From Nymphaea colorata (Eukaryota; Streptophyta; Magnoliopsida; Nymphaeales; Nymphaeaceae): a stretch of DNA of 60,000 nucleotides. Every line of letters starts with the position of its first letter. The first letter of the stretch is position 1. Shown here piece after piece: positions 23,581-34,090 of the stretch. Made by a program: the position numbers and the translations under genes. Below the pieces are notes generated by a model. It was given only the letters and a program-made list of their open reading frames with translations, made no database searches and was not told the origin of the DNA. The stretch is from the NCBI RefSeq assembly GCF_008831285.2, contig NC_045141.1, forward strand, positions 20,024,848-20,084,847, written 5' to 3'.

Positions 23581-24627
23581 ATGACAGCCTCTTCCTCGTC
23601 AACCGTCAACACCAATCCCACTGAAATAGGGGCTTTTAGAACGGAGAATGTTCCCATGCAGGTCATCACTCTTCGCCTCACCAAGGATAATTATTTCTCG
23701 TGGTCGCCTGCTATGACCATGGGGATTGCTGGCCGTGGTCGCATGGCCTATATTGATGGGAGCAACCCCGAACCAGCAAGAACAAGTGATGTGTGGCATA
23801 CTTGGTTTCTTGAGGATAATCAAGTGAAAACTTGGATTGTCAATTCCGTTTCCGCCGATATTCAGCCCCTTATCCTTCGGAAGAAGACTGCTAGAGACAT
23901 GTGGGTGGTCCTCGAGCAAATGTATGGCCAAAAGAAGACCGCAATTCGTACTTACCAAGTAATGAAGACAGTCTATGGCATTCGACAAGGGACCTCGTCT
24001 GTTGCAGAGTACTATGGGGCTTTGAAAGCCAAGTGGGAAGAGCTTGACTATCATTCTGATATTCCTTGGCATTGTCCCCATGATCAGGCGCTCTATGTTG
24101 CTCATGAATGGGAAAACAGGGTGTTCCTATTTTTAGCAGGTTTAAATGATGAGTTTGAAGGTGTTCGAAGTCAGATTTTGAATTCAGGGGAGGTGTCCAG
24201 TATTGAAGATGTGTACTCCTGTGTTGAAGCGGAAGAACAGCAAAGGCTTGTTACAAAAGAAGGGAAGAGAGAACTTGTGCCCTATAACGAGAGATCTGCT
24301 CTCGTGAGTCGTGGTCCTGGCGGCCCATCTAGGTCTCTTCGCCGGTGCACTCACTGCAAGAAGACAGGTCACACTGTGGATTATTGCTGGGATCTTCATC
24401 CAGAAAAGAAGGGGAACAGAGGGAGATCTTTGACTGGGAGAACGCCCGTGTCTGAGGTGCAAGCCTCTAGTGGAGAAAAAGTCTCCATTTCTGCTGACCA
24501 GCTTCGTGAACTAAGGGCTTATTTGGGCAGGCTCGATGTCAACAAGACTGAGACCTCAGAGGGAACTACAGCTAATCATGCTCTTGCAGCTATTGGCAAT
24601 CAAGGTAACTCTTCTGTGGGGGAATGA
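23581..24627 (+). CDS. gag: Copia Gag (capsid and nucleocapsid)
   Basis: 348 codons starting at ATG 23581 (MTASSSS...). The open frame extends a little upstream but without an ATG. The N-terminal two thirds match the plant copia Gag fold family (W-x-W-x-PAM-type start, LWVVLEQMY-like region), and a CCHC zinc knuckle, C-T-H-C-K-K-T-G-H-T-V-D-Y-C, lies near residue 256. Gag assembles the virus-like particle and its knuckle binds the RNA. The frame ends at TGA 24625-24627, immediately before protease in the same frame. Related elements usually continue as one Gag-Pol frame with Trp at this site, so the TGA is probably a point mutation. Alternatively it could be a stop that is read through at low level. 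Confidence 0.9.
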   Translation: MTASSSSTVNTNPTEIGAFRTENVPMQVITLRLTKDNYFSWSPAMTMGIAGRGRMAYIDGSNPEPARTSDVWHTWFLEDNQVKTWIVNSVSADIQPLILRKKTARDMWVVLEQMYGQKKTAIRTYQVMKTVYGIRQGTSSVAEYYGALKAKWEELDYHSDIPWHCPHDQALYVAHEWENRVFLFLAGLNDEFEGVRSQILNSGEVSSIEDVYSCVEAEEQQRLVTKEGKRELVPYNERSALVSRGPGGPSRSLRRCTHCKKTGHTVDYCWDLHPEKKGNRGRSLTGRTPVSEVQASSGEKVSISADQLRELRAYLGRLDVNKTETSEGTTANHALAAIGNQGNSSVGE

Positions 24628-27600
24628 ATTGTCGATAGTGGTGCTACTCATCACATGACAGGTAATCCAAAATTGTTTCATGAGTATAAGTTGTCCTCGG
24701 GAAGGGAACGTGTTTCTCTTGCAGATGGTTCCTCTACCTGTGTGGCAGGCGAAGGCACTCTGTCCTTGTTGGACAAATTTCATGTGCAGGGCGCTTTACA
24801 TGTTCCCCAGTTTCCTTTAAATCTCTTATCAGTCAGTAGACTTACTAAAGAATTGAATTGTGAACTTATATTCTCTGCCGATCGTGTGTTTTGCAGGACT
24901 TGGTGACAGGGAAGAGGATTGAGATTGGTTTAGCTTCTGATGGATTATATCGTCTTCCCATACGTGTGGCTACTGCTCTGTTGACAGCGATCCGCAAGAC
25001 AGATAAGAGAAGAGAAGATTGTCTTCAGTCTTTTATGTACTGGCATGAACGTTTTGGGCATTTACCTTTTGGGATTTTGAAACATTTGTTTCCAGACTTG
25101 TGTTCCTCCTTTGATGTGTCTTCCATTTCTTGTGATGTTTGTCAGTTTGCCAAACATGTGAGGGCTTCGTACCCTCTTTCTTCTAGTTGTGCTAATAAAG
25201 CTTTTTCTCTGATTCACTCTGATGTATGGGGACCTTCGGGCATTCATACCCGTCAAGGTTTCCAGTATTTTATCACTTTCATTGATGATTTCTCTCGTGC
25301 TACATTTATATACTTGTTAAAAGACCGCAGCGAGGTTCCTCGAATCATCGAGACATTTATTCTTCTTGTGCATACCCAGTATGGTGCGAATGTTAAAACT
25401 TTCAGGTCCGATAATGCCCGTGAGTACATGTGTCAGCCTGTTGAGGAGTTTCTTAGACAACGGGGGATTGTTCACGAGACATCCTGTAGTTACACCCCCC
25501 CTCAAAATGGGGTAGCTGAAAGGAAAAATCGTCAACTTCTTAATGTCACCAGGGCTCTTTTGTTTCAGAGAAATCTTCCTAAACACTATTGGGGTGATGC
25601 AGTTCTTACTAGTGCCTATCTTATTAACCGCATGCCCAGTCGTGTTTTGAATGGTAGGACTCCCCACTCGTTGCTTCCTGGCAGTCGTCCACCATTTCCT
25701 CTTCCTCCTCGTGTTTTTGGTTGTGTATGTTTTATCCATGATCACAGTCCAAATGTCAAGAAACTTGATCCTAGGTCTATCAAAGGTGTCTTTGTTGGAT
25801 ACTCCCCTACGCAAAAAGGATACAAATGTATTGATCCTATTACTGGTCGAGCTTATGTTACGAGGGATGTTACCTTCTTGGAACATGCCTCTTACTTTGG
25901 TGCGAATCCTCTTCAGGGGGAGCAGTCTGTGGGCAGGGAAGAGTATTCTCAGAGACAGGAACTTCAGTTTATAGATTTTTTGGACTACAAGAAAACAGAA
26001 TCACTTAATACTGTTGATGTGCCTGAGAAGGAGGAAAGGGGTGACAATAGCATTGAGAAGGAAGGCCCTCCGTTGTTTGGACAGTTCTACTCTAGACGAG
26101 GTACTCGGACAGAGGTGATGACTTGTGATGCTAGATCTACTTCCAATCCCAATGTCACTCCTTCCCTGGATGAACCAAGTCCTACCGAGGAGACCGTGGA
26201 GACCCATGATGAGGTTGAAAAGAAGAATGACGATCTTCCCATTGCCCTGAGAAAGGGTGTCAGGTCATGTACTCAACACCCCATTGGTAATTTTGTTTCT
26301 TATTCCAGACTTGGGAAAGATTACAAGTGTTTTGTTTCTACTCTTTCTTTGGCTGTGATTCCCAGGACTGTCGCTGAAGCTCAAAGTGACTCCAAGTGGG
26401 CCGATGCAATGAAAGAAGAAATAGATGCCCTAAGAAGAAACTTGACATGGGAAGTGGTGAAGATTCCTGAAGCCGCTCACCTAGTTGGATCCAAATGGGT
26501 GTATACCATCAAGTACAAACCAGATGGGAGTGTTGAAAGATATAAAGCTCGACTTGTGGCCAAGGGGTTTAGCCAGAAATATGGAATTGATTACTTGGAA
26601 ACCTTTGCTCCTGTTGAGAAAATGAAGACTGTGAGGGTGGTTATATCCCTAGCTGTGATGAAGGAGTGGAAGATGTATCAACTGGATGTTAAGAATGCAT
26701 TCCTCAATGGTGACCTCGAAGAAGAAGTATATATGCATATGCCTCCAGGATATGAAGAACCAGAAATGTGTTGTAAGCTGAAAAAGACATTGTATGGCCT
26801 TAAGCAATCGCCCAGAGCGTGGTTTGAACGACTGAGAAGAGTGATGATACGTCATGGATACAAACAAGGAAATGGAGATCACACTCTGTTTGTGAAGAAG
26901 AAGGAGAGCAAAGTTACTCTCCTGCTCGTCTACGTAGATGACATGATTGTTACTGGAGATGATGAGGAGGAGATTATCAAGCTAAAAGGGTTACTGGCTA
27001 CAGAATTCGACCTCAAAGATCTTGGAAAACTAAGGTATTTTCTTGGTATGGAGGTTGCTAGGTCTAGTACTGGTCTTGTACTAAACCAAAGGAAATATAC
27101 ATTAGACCTGCTGGAAGAAACTGGTAAATTGGGATGTAGACCTACTCCTACCCCTTTTGACACTGGGCACAAGTTGAGTCTCAGAGATGGAGAGCCTCTC
27201 TGTGAAGAAGACAAGGGAAGATATCAACGTTTGGTTGGGAAGCTAATTTATCTTACCCTCACGAGACCTGATATCACCTTTGCGGTGAATGTTTTGAGCC
27301 AATTCATGCATGCGCCAACCGATGCACATCTGAAGGCTGTGGACAGAGTACTATGCTACCTGAAGAAAAATCCTGGTAAGGGACTCCTGTATGTGAAACA
27401 AGAGACTGTGGAAATCGAGGGCTATTCTGATGCGGATTGGGCAGGTTGTGGTGATACCAGACGATCCACTACAGGGTACTGTGTCTACTTGGGAGGAAAC
27501 CTTGTTGTATGGAGGAGCAAGAGACAGGATGTTTGCTCTAGATCCAGTGCAGAGGCAGAATATAGGGCAGTTGCTATGGGAGTGTCAGAGTTATTATGGT

Positions 27601-27905
27601 TGAAGATATTGTTGACTGACATTGGAATAGAGATTGAAGGACCTATGAAGATGTATTGTGATAACAAGTCTGCAATCAACTTAGCCAACAATCCTGTACT
27701 TCACGACAGAACAAAACATGTTGAAATTGATCGTCACTTCATTCGGGAAAGGATTGATGCGAAAGAGTTGATCTTACCTTACATGAAGTCTGAAGACCAA
27801 ACTGCTGATGTTCTGACGAAAGCTCTTCCTTCAGCTTCATTTGAGAGGAATGTATCCAAGTTGGGCATGTTTGATATGTACGCCCAACTTGAGGGGGAGT
27901 GTTGA
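24628..27905 (+). pseudogene. pol: Copia Pol (protease, integrase, RT, RNase H), frame broken
   Basis: After the gag TGA the same frame gives protease with the catalytic D-S-G at 24634-24642 (VDSGATHHMTG). It runs to a stop at 24904-24906. The rest continues in another frame from about 24893 (DLVTGKR...) to TGA 27903-27905, whose last bases lie in the 3' LTR. The shift equals two extra bases (or one lost) around TTTTGCAG. The downstream part is intact for about 1,000 codons: zinc-binding H-H/C-C region, integrase core with HSDVWGP, RSDNARE and VAERKN (D-D-E), reverse transcriptase with LDVKNAFLNGDL and YVDDM, and RNase H with SDADWAG, SSAEAEY and YCDNKSA. A TTTTGCAG splice-acceptor-like string at the shift leaves open an unusual spliced pol message, but mutation is simpler. 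Confidence 0.9.
27891..27899 (+). other. Polypurine tract of the copia element
   Basis: GAGGGGGAG abuts the first T of the 3' LTR at 27900. It primes plus-strand DNA synthesis during reverse transcription. Confidence 0.9.
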
Positions 27906-28148
27906 TAGATTGTGGGTTTCGGGTCCGGATCCATACCCGACCCGCCTTGTAGCCCGTTTTGGGCTCTACTTAAGTCATGTAACCCTAATCCTTAAGTGTT
28001 AATGATAATCTTAAGAGAGAGAGAGTCTGGCTGCTAGTGGGCACCAACTCCTCCTCATTCGTGGTTTTTTCTCCCTCGTGTTGAGGGTTTTCCACGTTAC
28101 ATCGTGATCATTGCTTCTCTTCCTCTTCTTCTTGTTCGTATCTCTACA
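27900..28148 (+). repeat. 3' LTR of the copia element (249 bp)
   Basis: Same length and, by eye, the same sequence as the 5' LTR. The pol stop codon TGA is formed by its bases 4-6. Confidence 0.95.
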
Positions 28149-28249
28149 AGAATATCGCAAATAATTTGCTTCAATTATTAGTTAAGCAGCGTAATTGTTG
28201 TCGATTTGATGCGATCGGATCTGGGTCCAAAAAATCTCAGCATAACTAT
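28149..28249 (+). repeat. Right copy of 101-bp direct repeat flanking the copia element
   Basis: Begins immediately after the terminal CA of the 3' LTR and is the same 101 bp as 22702-22802. Beyond it the sequence changes (CTTATTGAAG), so the duplicated unit ends there. The 5 bp next to each LTR (ACTAT and AGAAT) do not match, so no conventional 5-bp duplication is present. Confidence 0.9.
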
Positions 28250-28279
28250 CTTATTGAAGAGATCTTAGATCAGCCATAC

Positions 28280-28355
28280 ATTTAAATAAATGGCAGCATG
28301 GCCAATCAATCTTGTGAAGCCTTCACGGATTTCCTGCGGCGACATCAAACACACC
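28280..28355 (-). other. Exon-like open segment, unidentified
   Basis: On the minus strand, an acceptor (AACCTGCAG) before 28355 and a donor (AAT|GTATGG) after 28280 bound 76 nt, open in one frame (contains SPQEIREGFTRLIGHAAIYL). Phase fits the segment at 22268-22456. The wording is protein-like, but I cannot name a family, and no further upstream exons were recognised. Confidence 0.25.
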
Positions 28356-30240
28356 CTGCAGGTTCAGTTAATCGATGTCGATATATAACAAACCTTGTTT
28401 CAGTCGTTGATGTATAAGCCCAAAAGAAACCATAAATCATTCTCAAGAGAATTTTGAGAAGGAAAAACCTATTTTTCTGTCTTTCGAGAATATTTCTAAC
28501 TATATCAGCAATATATATATATATATATATGTATATACATATATATATATTTATTTATATATATATATTTATTTATTTATTTTAAGGGAGAGAGATGATG
28601 AGTGCAGAAAAGGTGTGTGTAGGTCTCGTCAAAAAGGTTAAATCATACGAGAATAAATGAGACATAATTTTGCCATTAAAGCTTGTAAAGAAAATGAGGC
28701 GCGTTTGTTAGTGAGCCTCTGAGAAAATGACTCCACTTGAAATTTGTTTCACTCGTCCAAAATCCCCACTAGAACATGTGGAGAGTCTTGGATTAAGGGG
28801 TCAAACAGACTAAACCTAAAACATTAACCATTTTAGTTGAGACAATGATTGTGGGAATGGAAGAGGAAACTAATCATCAGTTGTTCATTCGCTATAAGGC
28901 ATCGAAAAGTTCATGGGGATGGATGGGGAATCAGTTTGGTAGAAGTCTCATTCCATGGTAGAGCTGCAAGGAAGAATTCCAAGTCTGGAGACAAATTATT
29001 TTCAAATCAAATGTTGGTTAACATATTTTCATATAAAATGTGTTGGCGCCTCTGGTGGCGGTGAAATTGGTTACTTCATGAAGGTGATGTTAGCAGTAAA
29101 TTGAGTTGAAAGAAAGAGAAGAGAAGGAAGTCGGGATTTGGATTTCATTGCAGAAGATTGGTATATGTGATTCATATTGTGAGTAGGCCGAGTAGAAAGA
29201 AGAGGGTGGTTACTGTACTCGTAGAACTTGCGCAGGATGGAGGAGAGTGTTGGGATTCGGGAAGAAAAGGCAGAAATGAATGGCTTACCTTGGGGGTCTG
29301 ATATTGGAGTCACAGGGAACAACAAAAGCTGGATCAGAAGGCTTAGGGCTCTATCAGAAGGGGGACGATCATGGCCTGCGAAATGGATGGAGGTGCAGCA
29401 AAAGGAGTATAATTAGATTGTTGGATATAAGACTGCCTATAGAAGTGGGCAGGGAGGATGATCATGTCATGTAGAGATCAAGACATGAGTTACGAGATTG
29501 GCTAAAGTCTAGAGATGTGATTCGATTGCTCCGGTAAGGAACAGTGGGACATCTTTTCCTGGTTTTGGAACAGTAGTGTTTTGCTGTTTGTCATGTAATG
29601 TTTTCTATTTTAGTTTTCTTTTCCTTTTCATATTCTTTTGTGCTTATATATTCTTTTGGTTAGTGATCCATAAAGGTTGGGAGCCTACCACCCACCATCT
29701 TCCATTGGAAACAATGCAACATCAGTATTTGCGCTTGTGGCACAAATTCATTCTGCTGTTCTTTAAGTATCATCTTTTCTAGGATACATAGATAAATGAG
29801 TTTATGTTATCATAAAAAACTTTTGTGTGCCCAAGGATGTATCATTTCGCAAGAAGAGAAAATATCTGTCAATCACGATCGCTACCTACGATAAAAGCGT
29901 TGAAAAGCGGGCTGATTTCATTTGAGATTTGCGTTGTTATCTTTTTATGAATTTATCACACCCAAATCAAACAGGTTCTTTCACCAACGACTATCTTGGG
30001 TGAGGATGAATTTGTCATTGGAAATGATGTAGATACGAATATGGAAATCGACAAGAAGATGCGGATGAATTCTGAAAAGGGTTTTACCCGGGGTTTGGCG
30101 GCACCCGTGCTTGCGGAAAACCCTCCCCAGCCGCGCCTCATCGTCGTCCAACACTTTGCGCCGTCCGATTGCTCCTTCCCGCCCCTCCGGCCAGCGTCCG
30201 CTGCCTCCAGCGTCGATCAACCAGGCCTGCTACTCTTTTA
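28356..30240. other. Intergenic, no firm gene
   Basis: Starts with (AT)n and (TATTT)n tracts at about 28510-28580. The stretch 28840-29500 has plus-strand frames rich in Trp, Arg and Lys broken by several stops, which could be a very decayed retroelement or gene, but no motif can be named. Confidence 0.4.
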
Positions 30241-30280
30241 TTACACCGGTAATCTCTCACTCTATCTGTGGCCCGAAAAA

Positions 30281-30286
30281 GGCCCA
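30281..30286 (+). promoter_or_regulatory. Site II-type motif (GGCCCA)
   Basis: AAAAGGCCCATT is the reverse form of the site II element TGGGCY found near the start of many plant housekeeping genes and bound by TCP factors. A second GGCCC lies at 30269. Both are about 250 bp upstream of the exon-like segments at 30.4-30.8 kb. Confidence 0.4.
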
Positions 30287-30429
30287 TTCCAATGAGCATA
30301 CTTTTGGCTATTTAGTCAGGAAAAACACTGCGGACGGCAGATTTTTGTCCGCTTTTTTGAAAAAGCGTCAGCGAACAATCACGCACGCCCGGGCCCTGAA
30401 GATCTCGAAGCCCGCGGTGGATCATTTTT

Positions 30430-30824
30430 GTGCCTGTTAGGGCATTACGTCTTTCTTTCACAAGCAGGTCGCAGCTTCCGCCTTCTCCCTCCCCTGCGAC
30501 AGTGGACGCCATCGGCGGTAGCACGCCCATCCGACAGGTATGTATTCCTTTCCTTGCTCTCCGGCATCTCTCTCTCTCTCGCTCCCTCTCTTTGTGTCTC
30601 CCTCCCACCCCCTACACACCCCCTTCTTCTGCTCGACCCAGGCGGTCGCGTCCTTCTTCTTCTCAATCCAGCTGGTTTCGGGCAATTATCTGGTATGAAT
30701 CATCAAACGTGTACCTGGTTATGAGTTCTTGCTGTTGCTTTTGTTCCCATCAGGCCTTTTGGTCTTCTGTTGATGAGGATGAGGGGAAGCCTTCCATTGC
30801 CAGCGGCAAGGACCCGTCCGTTCT
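30430..30824 (+). pseudogene. Possible 5' exons of an unidentified gene
   Basis: Two exon-like segments lie in a GC- and CT-rich island. The first ends at a good donor (CCGACAG|GTATGT, after 30537). The second runs 30754-30824 between an acceptor (TTCCCATCAG) and a perfect donor (GTGAGT). Joined, they stay open (…STPIRQ then AFWSSVDEDEGKPSIASGKD…). No ATG is certain for the first exon, and no downstream exons are recognised before the transposons at 31.5 kb. It may be a truncated gene, a captured gene fragment, or 5' exons of an unrecognised gene. I do not recognise the product. Confidence 0.3.
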
Positions 30825-30830
30825 GTGAGT

Positions 30831-31503
30831 TTTGGGAGTAGATGACGTTAGGCAAACGTATCCGATGAACCGCCGCTTTGCTATTTATGATATATAGATA
30901 CATATGACTGATTGTTCCGTGAATGTTGCTTTGCTGTATATGCGTGCACTATCTTTTCCTTTTTGGTGTAATCTTGAAATTAGGCTCTACGTGTCCTTAG
31001 GCAGATTAAGTTGAGCACAATCATGTGACTGATTTGCTGCTGGATGTTAGTGAGGTTACAGTAGTACTGGCGTGCCTAAATCAGTGGTTAAGCTACCTAA
31101 TGAACTTTTAGAAGATCTTATCTTTGCACAAAGATACCTAAATCATTTACACGAGAACCATTTCCTCAATCTTTAGAAGTTTATTGAACAATTTGAGGGT
31201 AGTTCGTCGTCGGGAGTTGATCTTCCTGAACTAAAAAAAGAAGAAGTCATGTTCATGAATTAAATTTGTTCACCAATCTAGGAAGCTTAGAATCGTTATG
31301 GATCTCTTCCTATGACTTATTTGTTTTCTAGGAGGATCTACTAAAACCTTTACTACAAGGTTATGTAGAACTCCTTTAAGTTTCATGCATGTTAGTTGTT
31401 TTGATCCATTATGTCAATGTGATATACATAGTCGATTTGGAATGCAATCTTGAGTTGATGAAATTCATCTCAAGTGTGCTCGAAAAACTGATAGTTTTGT
31501 ATA
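30831..31503. other. Intergenic or intronic, nothing recognised
   Basis: AT-rich DNA after the possible exons, without a clear coding frame, repeat or RNA gene. Confidence 0.4.
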
Positions 31504-31511
31504 AGTTATCT

Positions 31512-33124
31512 CCGCGGTACGCTTGGGAGGCCTGCGTACCGGTACTGGTACGCCGGTACGCGGTGGTACGTTTGGATCTAGTTTCGGGTCGAAACCAGAT
31601 CCAAACCATAATTCGATCCGGGAAAAAAAAAACGTAAACCTAACGCCCTGTTTGGTTGGAGGGAAAGGGAGGGAAAGGAAAGGGAAGGGAAGAGAAGGGA
31701 AGAGAAAGGGAAGGGAAGGGAATGAAATGGAAAGATGTGATTATAAAAGCTTGTTTAGATAAAAGTGAATTGAATGAAAAGGAAATGATACAATTTATAA
31801 TAATACCCTCAATAGTCAAAAGGTTGGGAGACATGGAGAAAAAAAACGTGGAAGGGTATTGTGGGTAGTCAACACTTTTGCACTTACTCCCTTTCCTTTC
31901 CCTCTCAATCCGTCCGATTTGGGAGGGATTGGATTTAGACTATACAATCATTTCTTTTCCTTTCCTTTCCTTTCCCTCTCCTACCATCCAAACATACTTT
32001 CTCTCTTTCCCTCCCTTCTAATTAGCCAACCAAACACAGGAGAGATTGCTCAATCCCTCCCTTTCCCTCCCTTTCCTTCCAACCAAATAGGCCCTAAGTT
32101 CCTAATTTTTTTGCCCGACGCTCGTCTTCTTCTCCGGTTCTCCATCTCTGCCTCTGTTTCTTCTGAAAAGCTTCGACGACCGGTGGCGGTGACGGCGACG
32201 GACGACCAGTGGACGGCAACCAGCAACGGAGGCGACGGTGGGTGCTTGCCTTGAGCGGCGACGGTGGGAGGAGCTCCCAAACGACGTCTGAAATCATTTT
32301 GATTTCGCAGAAAAGGGGTAATACTCCTCTTTGCTAATTATTATTTATTGCTCGCTTCCATGTTCTGCCATTTTGTGAGCATGATGAATGATGATGCTCG
32401 ATCATGATTATTGTGACTTTCCCCCTTTTTCCTATGATGATTGTTATGCTTATAACAGTGATCACACAGAGTAGGAGAATTGGGGATTCCACTGACACAT
32501 TGACGTATTGCTAACAGGTAAGCTCGGTTAACTATATTTTGCTTATTACAAATTATAGATTATCTCTTTTCTGTCAATTGCACCTCTTTTTATTGTTGAA
32601 ATCTTTGCCAGTTTTATTAATGTGAACCTCTCTATCTTGAGTACCCTCAACCGAAAAAAGGCTTTCCTTTCTATGATTATGCATTGTCTAGTATGGATTA
32701 ATTTAATGATGTCCCCATTGTTACTTATCCCCATTTTGCTATTGCTATTCCATTATCCACGGGAATGGCAGTCAAGGGAATGGCAAGAGGTAGAGGTGGA
32801 TAAGGAGGACTTTGCAGAGGTGGAAGAGGAACAGAATTTACAATGAAATATATTAATCCAAGATCTCAGTTTTTTTATGTTTCTTTTTTATGAGATTATA
32901 TGTAGGAACTATGAAACAAACATTTGATATGGTATGTAAGGATAATTTTATGTTTTCTTTATGAGATGGTATGTAGGGATAAATGTTTTCTTTATGAGAT
33001 CATTTGTTTTGTTTTTCTCAAAATTTATAATTTTTAAATTAAAAAATCAATATTATCGCATAAAAAATACACCGTACCTGTACCATGATTTGCAAAAACG
33101 CCGTACCTGTACCGCGGTGACATT
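31512..33124. mobile_element. hAT-like non-autonomous element with GGTACG subterminal repeats
   Basis: About 1.6 kb. The left end starts CCGCGGTACGC and the right end, on the other strand, starts CAATGTCACCGCGGTACAGG. GTTATCT is repeated at 31505-31511 and 33126-33132 (8 bp with one mismatch if the preceding base is counted), consistent with a hAT target duplication; the left end appears to lack the first 8 bases. Repeated (C/G)GTAC(C/G) units lie inside both ends. It shares the CAATGTCACC terminus and a GATCCAAACCAT phrase with the element at 921-1492. The interior holds a nested Tourist-type MITE and a GC-rich block (32100-32290) that resembles captured gene sequence. No transposase. Confidence 0.6.
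31644..32094. mobile_element. Tourist-type (PIF/Harbinger) MITE nested in the hAT-like element
   Basis: 451 bp flanked by TAA at 31641-31643 and 32095-32097, the 3-bp duplication of PIF/Harbinger elements. Inverted ends are long and similar: CGCCCTGTTTGGTTGGAGGG at the left, and GGGCCTATTTGGTTGGAAGG at the right on the other strand, continuing as GGAAAGGGAGGGAAAGG. The GGGCCTGTTTGG-type start is typical of plant Tourist elements. Non-coding; the purine-rich arms give long false open frames. Confidence 0.8.
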
Positions 33125-33132
33125 GGTTATCT

Positions 33133-33742
33133 GAGAGTATCGAAGACGATTAGTCATCTTCATTGTGATCTTTTTGTTATATTATGGTATGTGCTTACTT
33201 ATTATATTTGTGGTTAAATATGTTGTAGAAAAGGTAAGTTCGATGACAATTCTAGGAGATATTTCTATCAAGAACAGTTTCGTGTGGGTTCACAATTTTT
33301 TTTTACAGGTTGCAGTGTAACTTCTCATGTGGGCTTATTGACTTGTGCTTTGATTGTTGGGAATGTGTGCTTTTTCCCTCTTTTATCTGTCCTCTGATTT
33401 CGTATGTTGCAATGTTCCACGGATTAAAATGGTTACATTTTTCATCCATGTATTTTTTTTTACTTCTTCATGAAACAACAGATTTTATTTGATGGATTTT
33501 ATTTCGAATTTTCATGCCGATCACTCACAGGTGACAAATTCAGCGTAAGGATATTTTTTCTTCTTGAATTTCATCCTATGGATTTTAATCCATGGTTTTT
33601 TATCGGTGGTTTTTTGTCTGTGGCCTTCAAATGGGGCCAGGCAGAAATAAGTACAATAAGTAGAAAATTTGGATATTGGGCAAGCACCACGGGATCTAAG
33701 TGGCCATAACCCTAACCCTAGTGTTTCTCGAGTCTTGCCTGT
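33133..33742. other. Upstream region of NLE
   Basis: AT-rich DNA between the 1.6-kb element and the MITE next to NLE. It contains the telo-box motif at 33707-33721; no gene is supported. Confidence 0.5.
33707..33721 (+). promoter_or_regulatory. Telo-box (plant telomere-repeat motif) upstream of NLE
   Basis: TAACCCTAACCCTAG holds two tandem AACCCTA units. Telo-boxes are enriched in plant promoters of ribosomal protein and ribosome-biogenesis genes, which fits NLE. It is 533 bp upstream of the NLE ATG today, but only about 185 bp if the intervening MITE and its target duplication are discounted. Confidence 0.5.
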
Positions 33743-33750
33743 AGTAGAAG

Positions 33751-34090
33751 TCCATTGTCACAAAAAACTTGTACAGTTATTATACGGCGAGAAATTTCTT
33801 GGGTATAAGACGGTGAAGTTGTATATCTCGGGAATAAAACGGGAAAATCTCAGCAAATTTTTAAAAAATTTAAAACATTTAATAAATCCTAAAAATTATA
33901 AAAAAAATCATAAAAAATACGAAAGAACGCCAAAAAAGCGTATAAACGCGTATAATATGCGATTTTTCACGTTTTTTATTTTCTGATGTTTTTTCAAAAA
34001 ATACGCATTTTTTCACGTTTAATACGGCTCACTTTTTTTTGGCGTATTATATGCGTCTTTTTCCAATAAGATGCGTTTTTTGTGACAGTG
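33751..34090. mobile_element. hAT-type MITE immediately upstream of NLE
   Basis: About 340 bp with inverted ends: CCATTGTCACAAAAAAC at the left and CACTGTCACAAAAAACGC reading in from the right. It is flanked by AGTAGAAG (33743-33750) and AGTAGAAC (34091-34098), 7 of 8 bases matching. The interior is AT-rich with repeated ACGTTT / GCGTAT(A/T) units. The CA(N)TGTCAC start is like that of the elements at 921 and 31.5-33.1 kb. It ends 163 bp before the NLE start codon. Confidence 0.75.

Larger units (their letters stand above)
22803..28148 (+). mobile_element. Ty1/copia LTR retrotransposon, structurally complete, pol broken
   Basis: A 5,346-bp element with 249-bp LTRs (TG...CA ends), a primer binding site matching initiator-Met tRNA, gag, protease, integrase, reverse transcriptase, RNase H and a polypurine tract. 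The order PR-INT-RT-RH is that of Ty1/copia (Pseudoviridae-type) elements. The LTRs read identical, which indicates a very recent insertion. However, an in-frame TGA separates gag from protease, and the frame shifts after protease, so this copy probably cannot make a full polyprotein. It is flanked by a 101-bp direct repeat instead of the 5-bp duplication usual for copia integrase. Short LTRs and the RT wording suggest the Ale/Retrofit lineage, which is a tentative call. Confidence 0.95.

Noticed and set aside
24900-24906. Programmed frameshift in copia pol
   Set aside because: No slippery heptamer at the site, and an additional in-frame TGA upstream makes simple mutation more likely.
31640-31868. 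Lys/Glu/Gly-rich and Ser/Pro-rich frames
   Set aside because: They come from purine- and pyrimidine-rich arms of the Tourist MITE.
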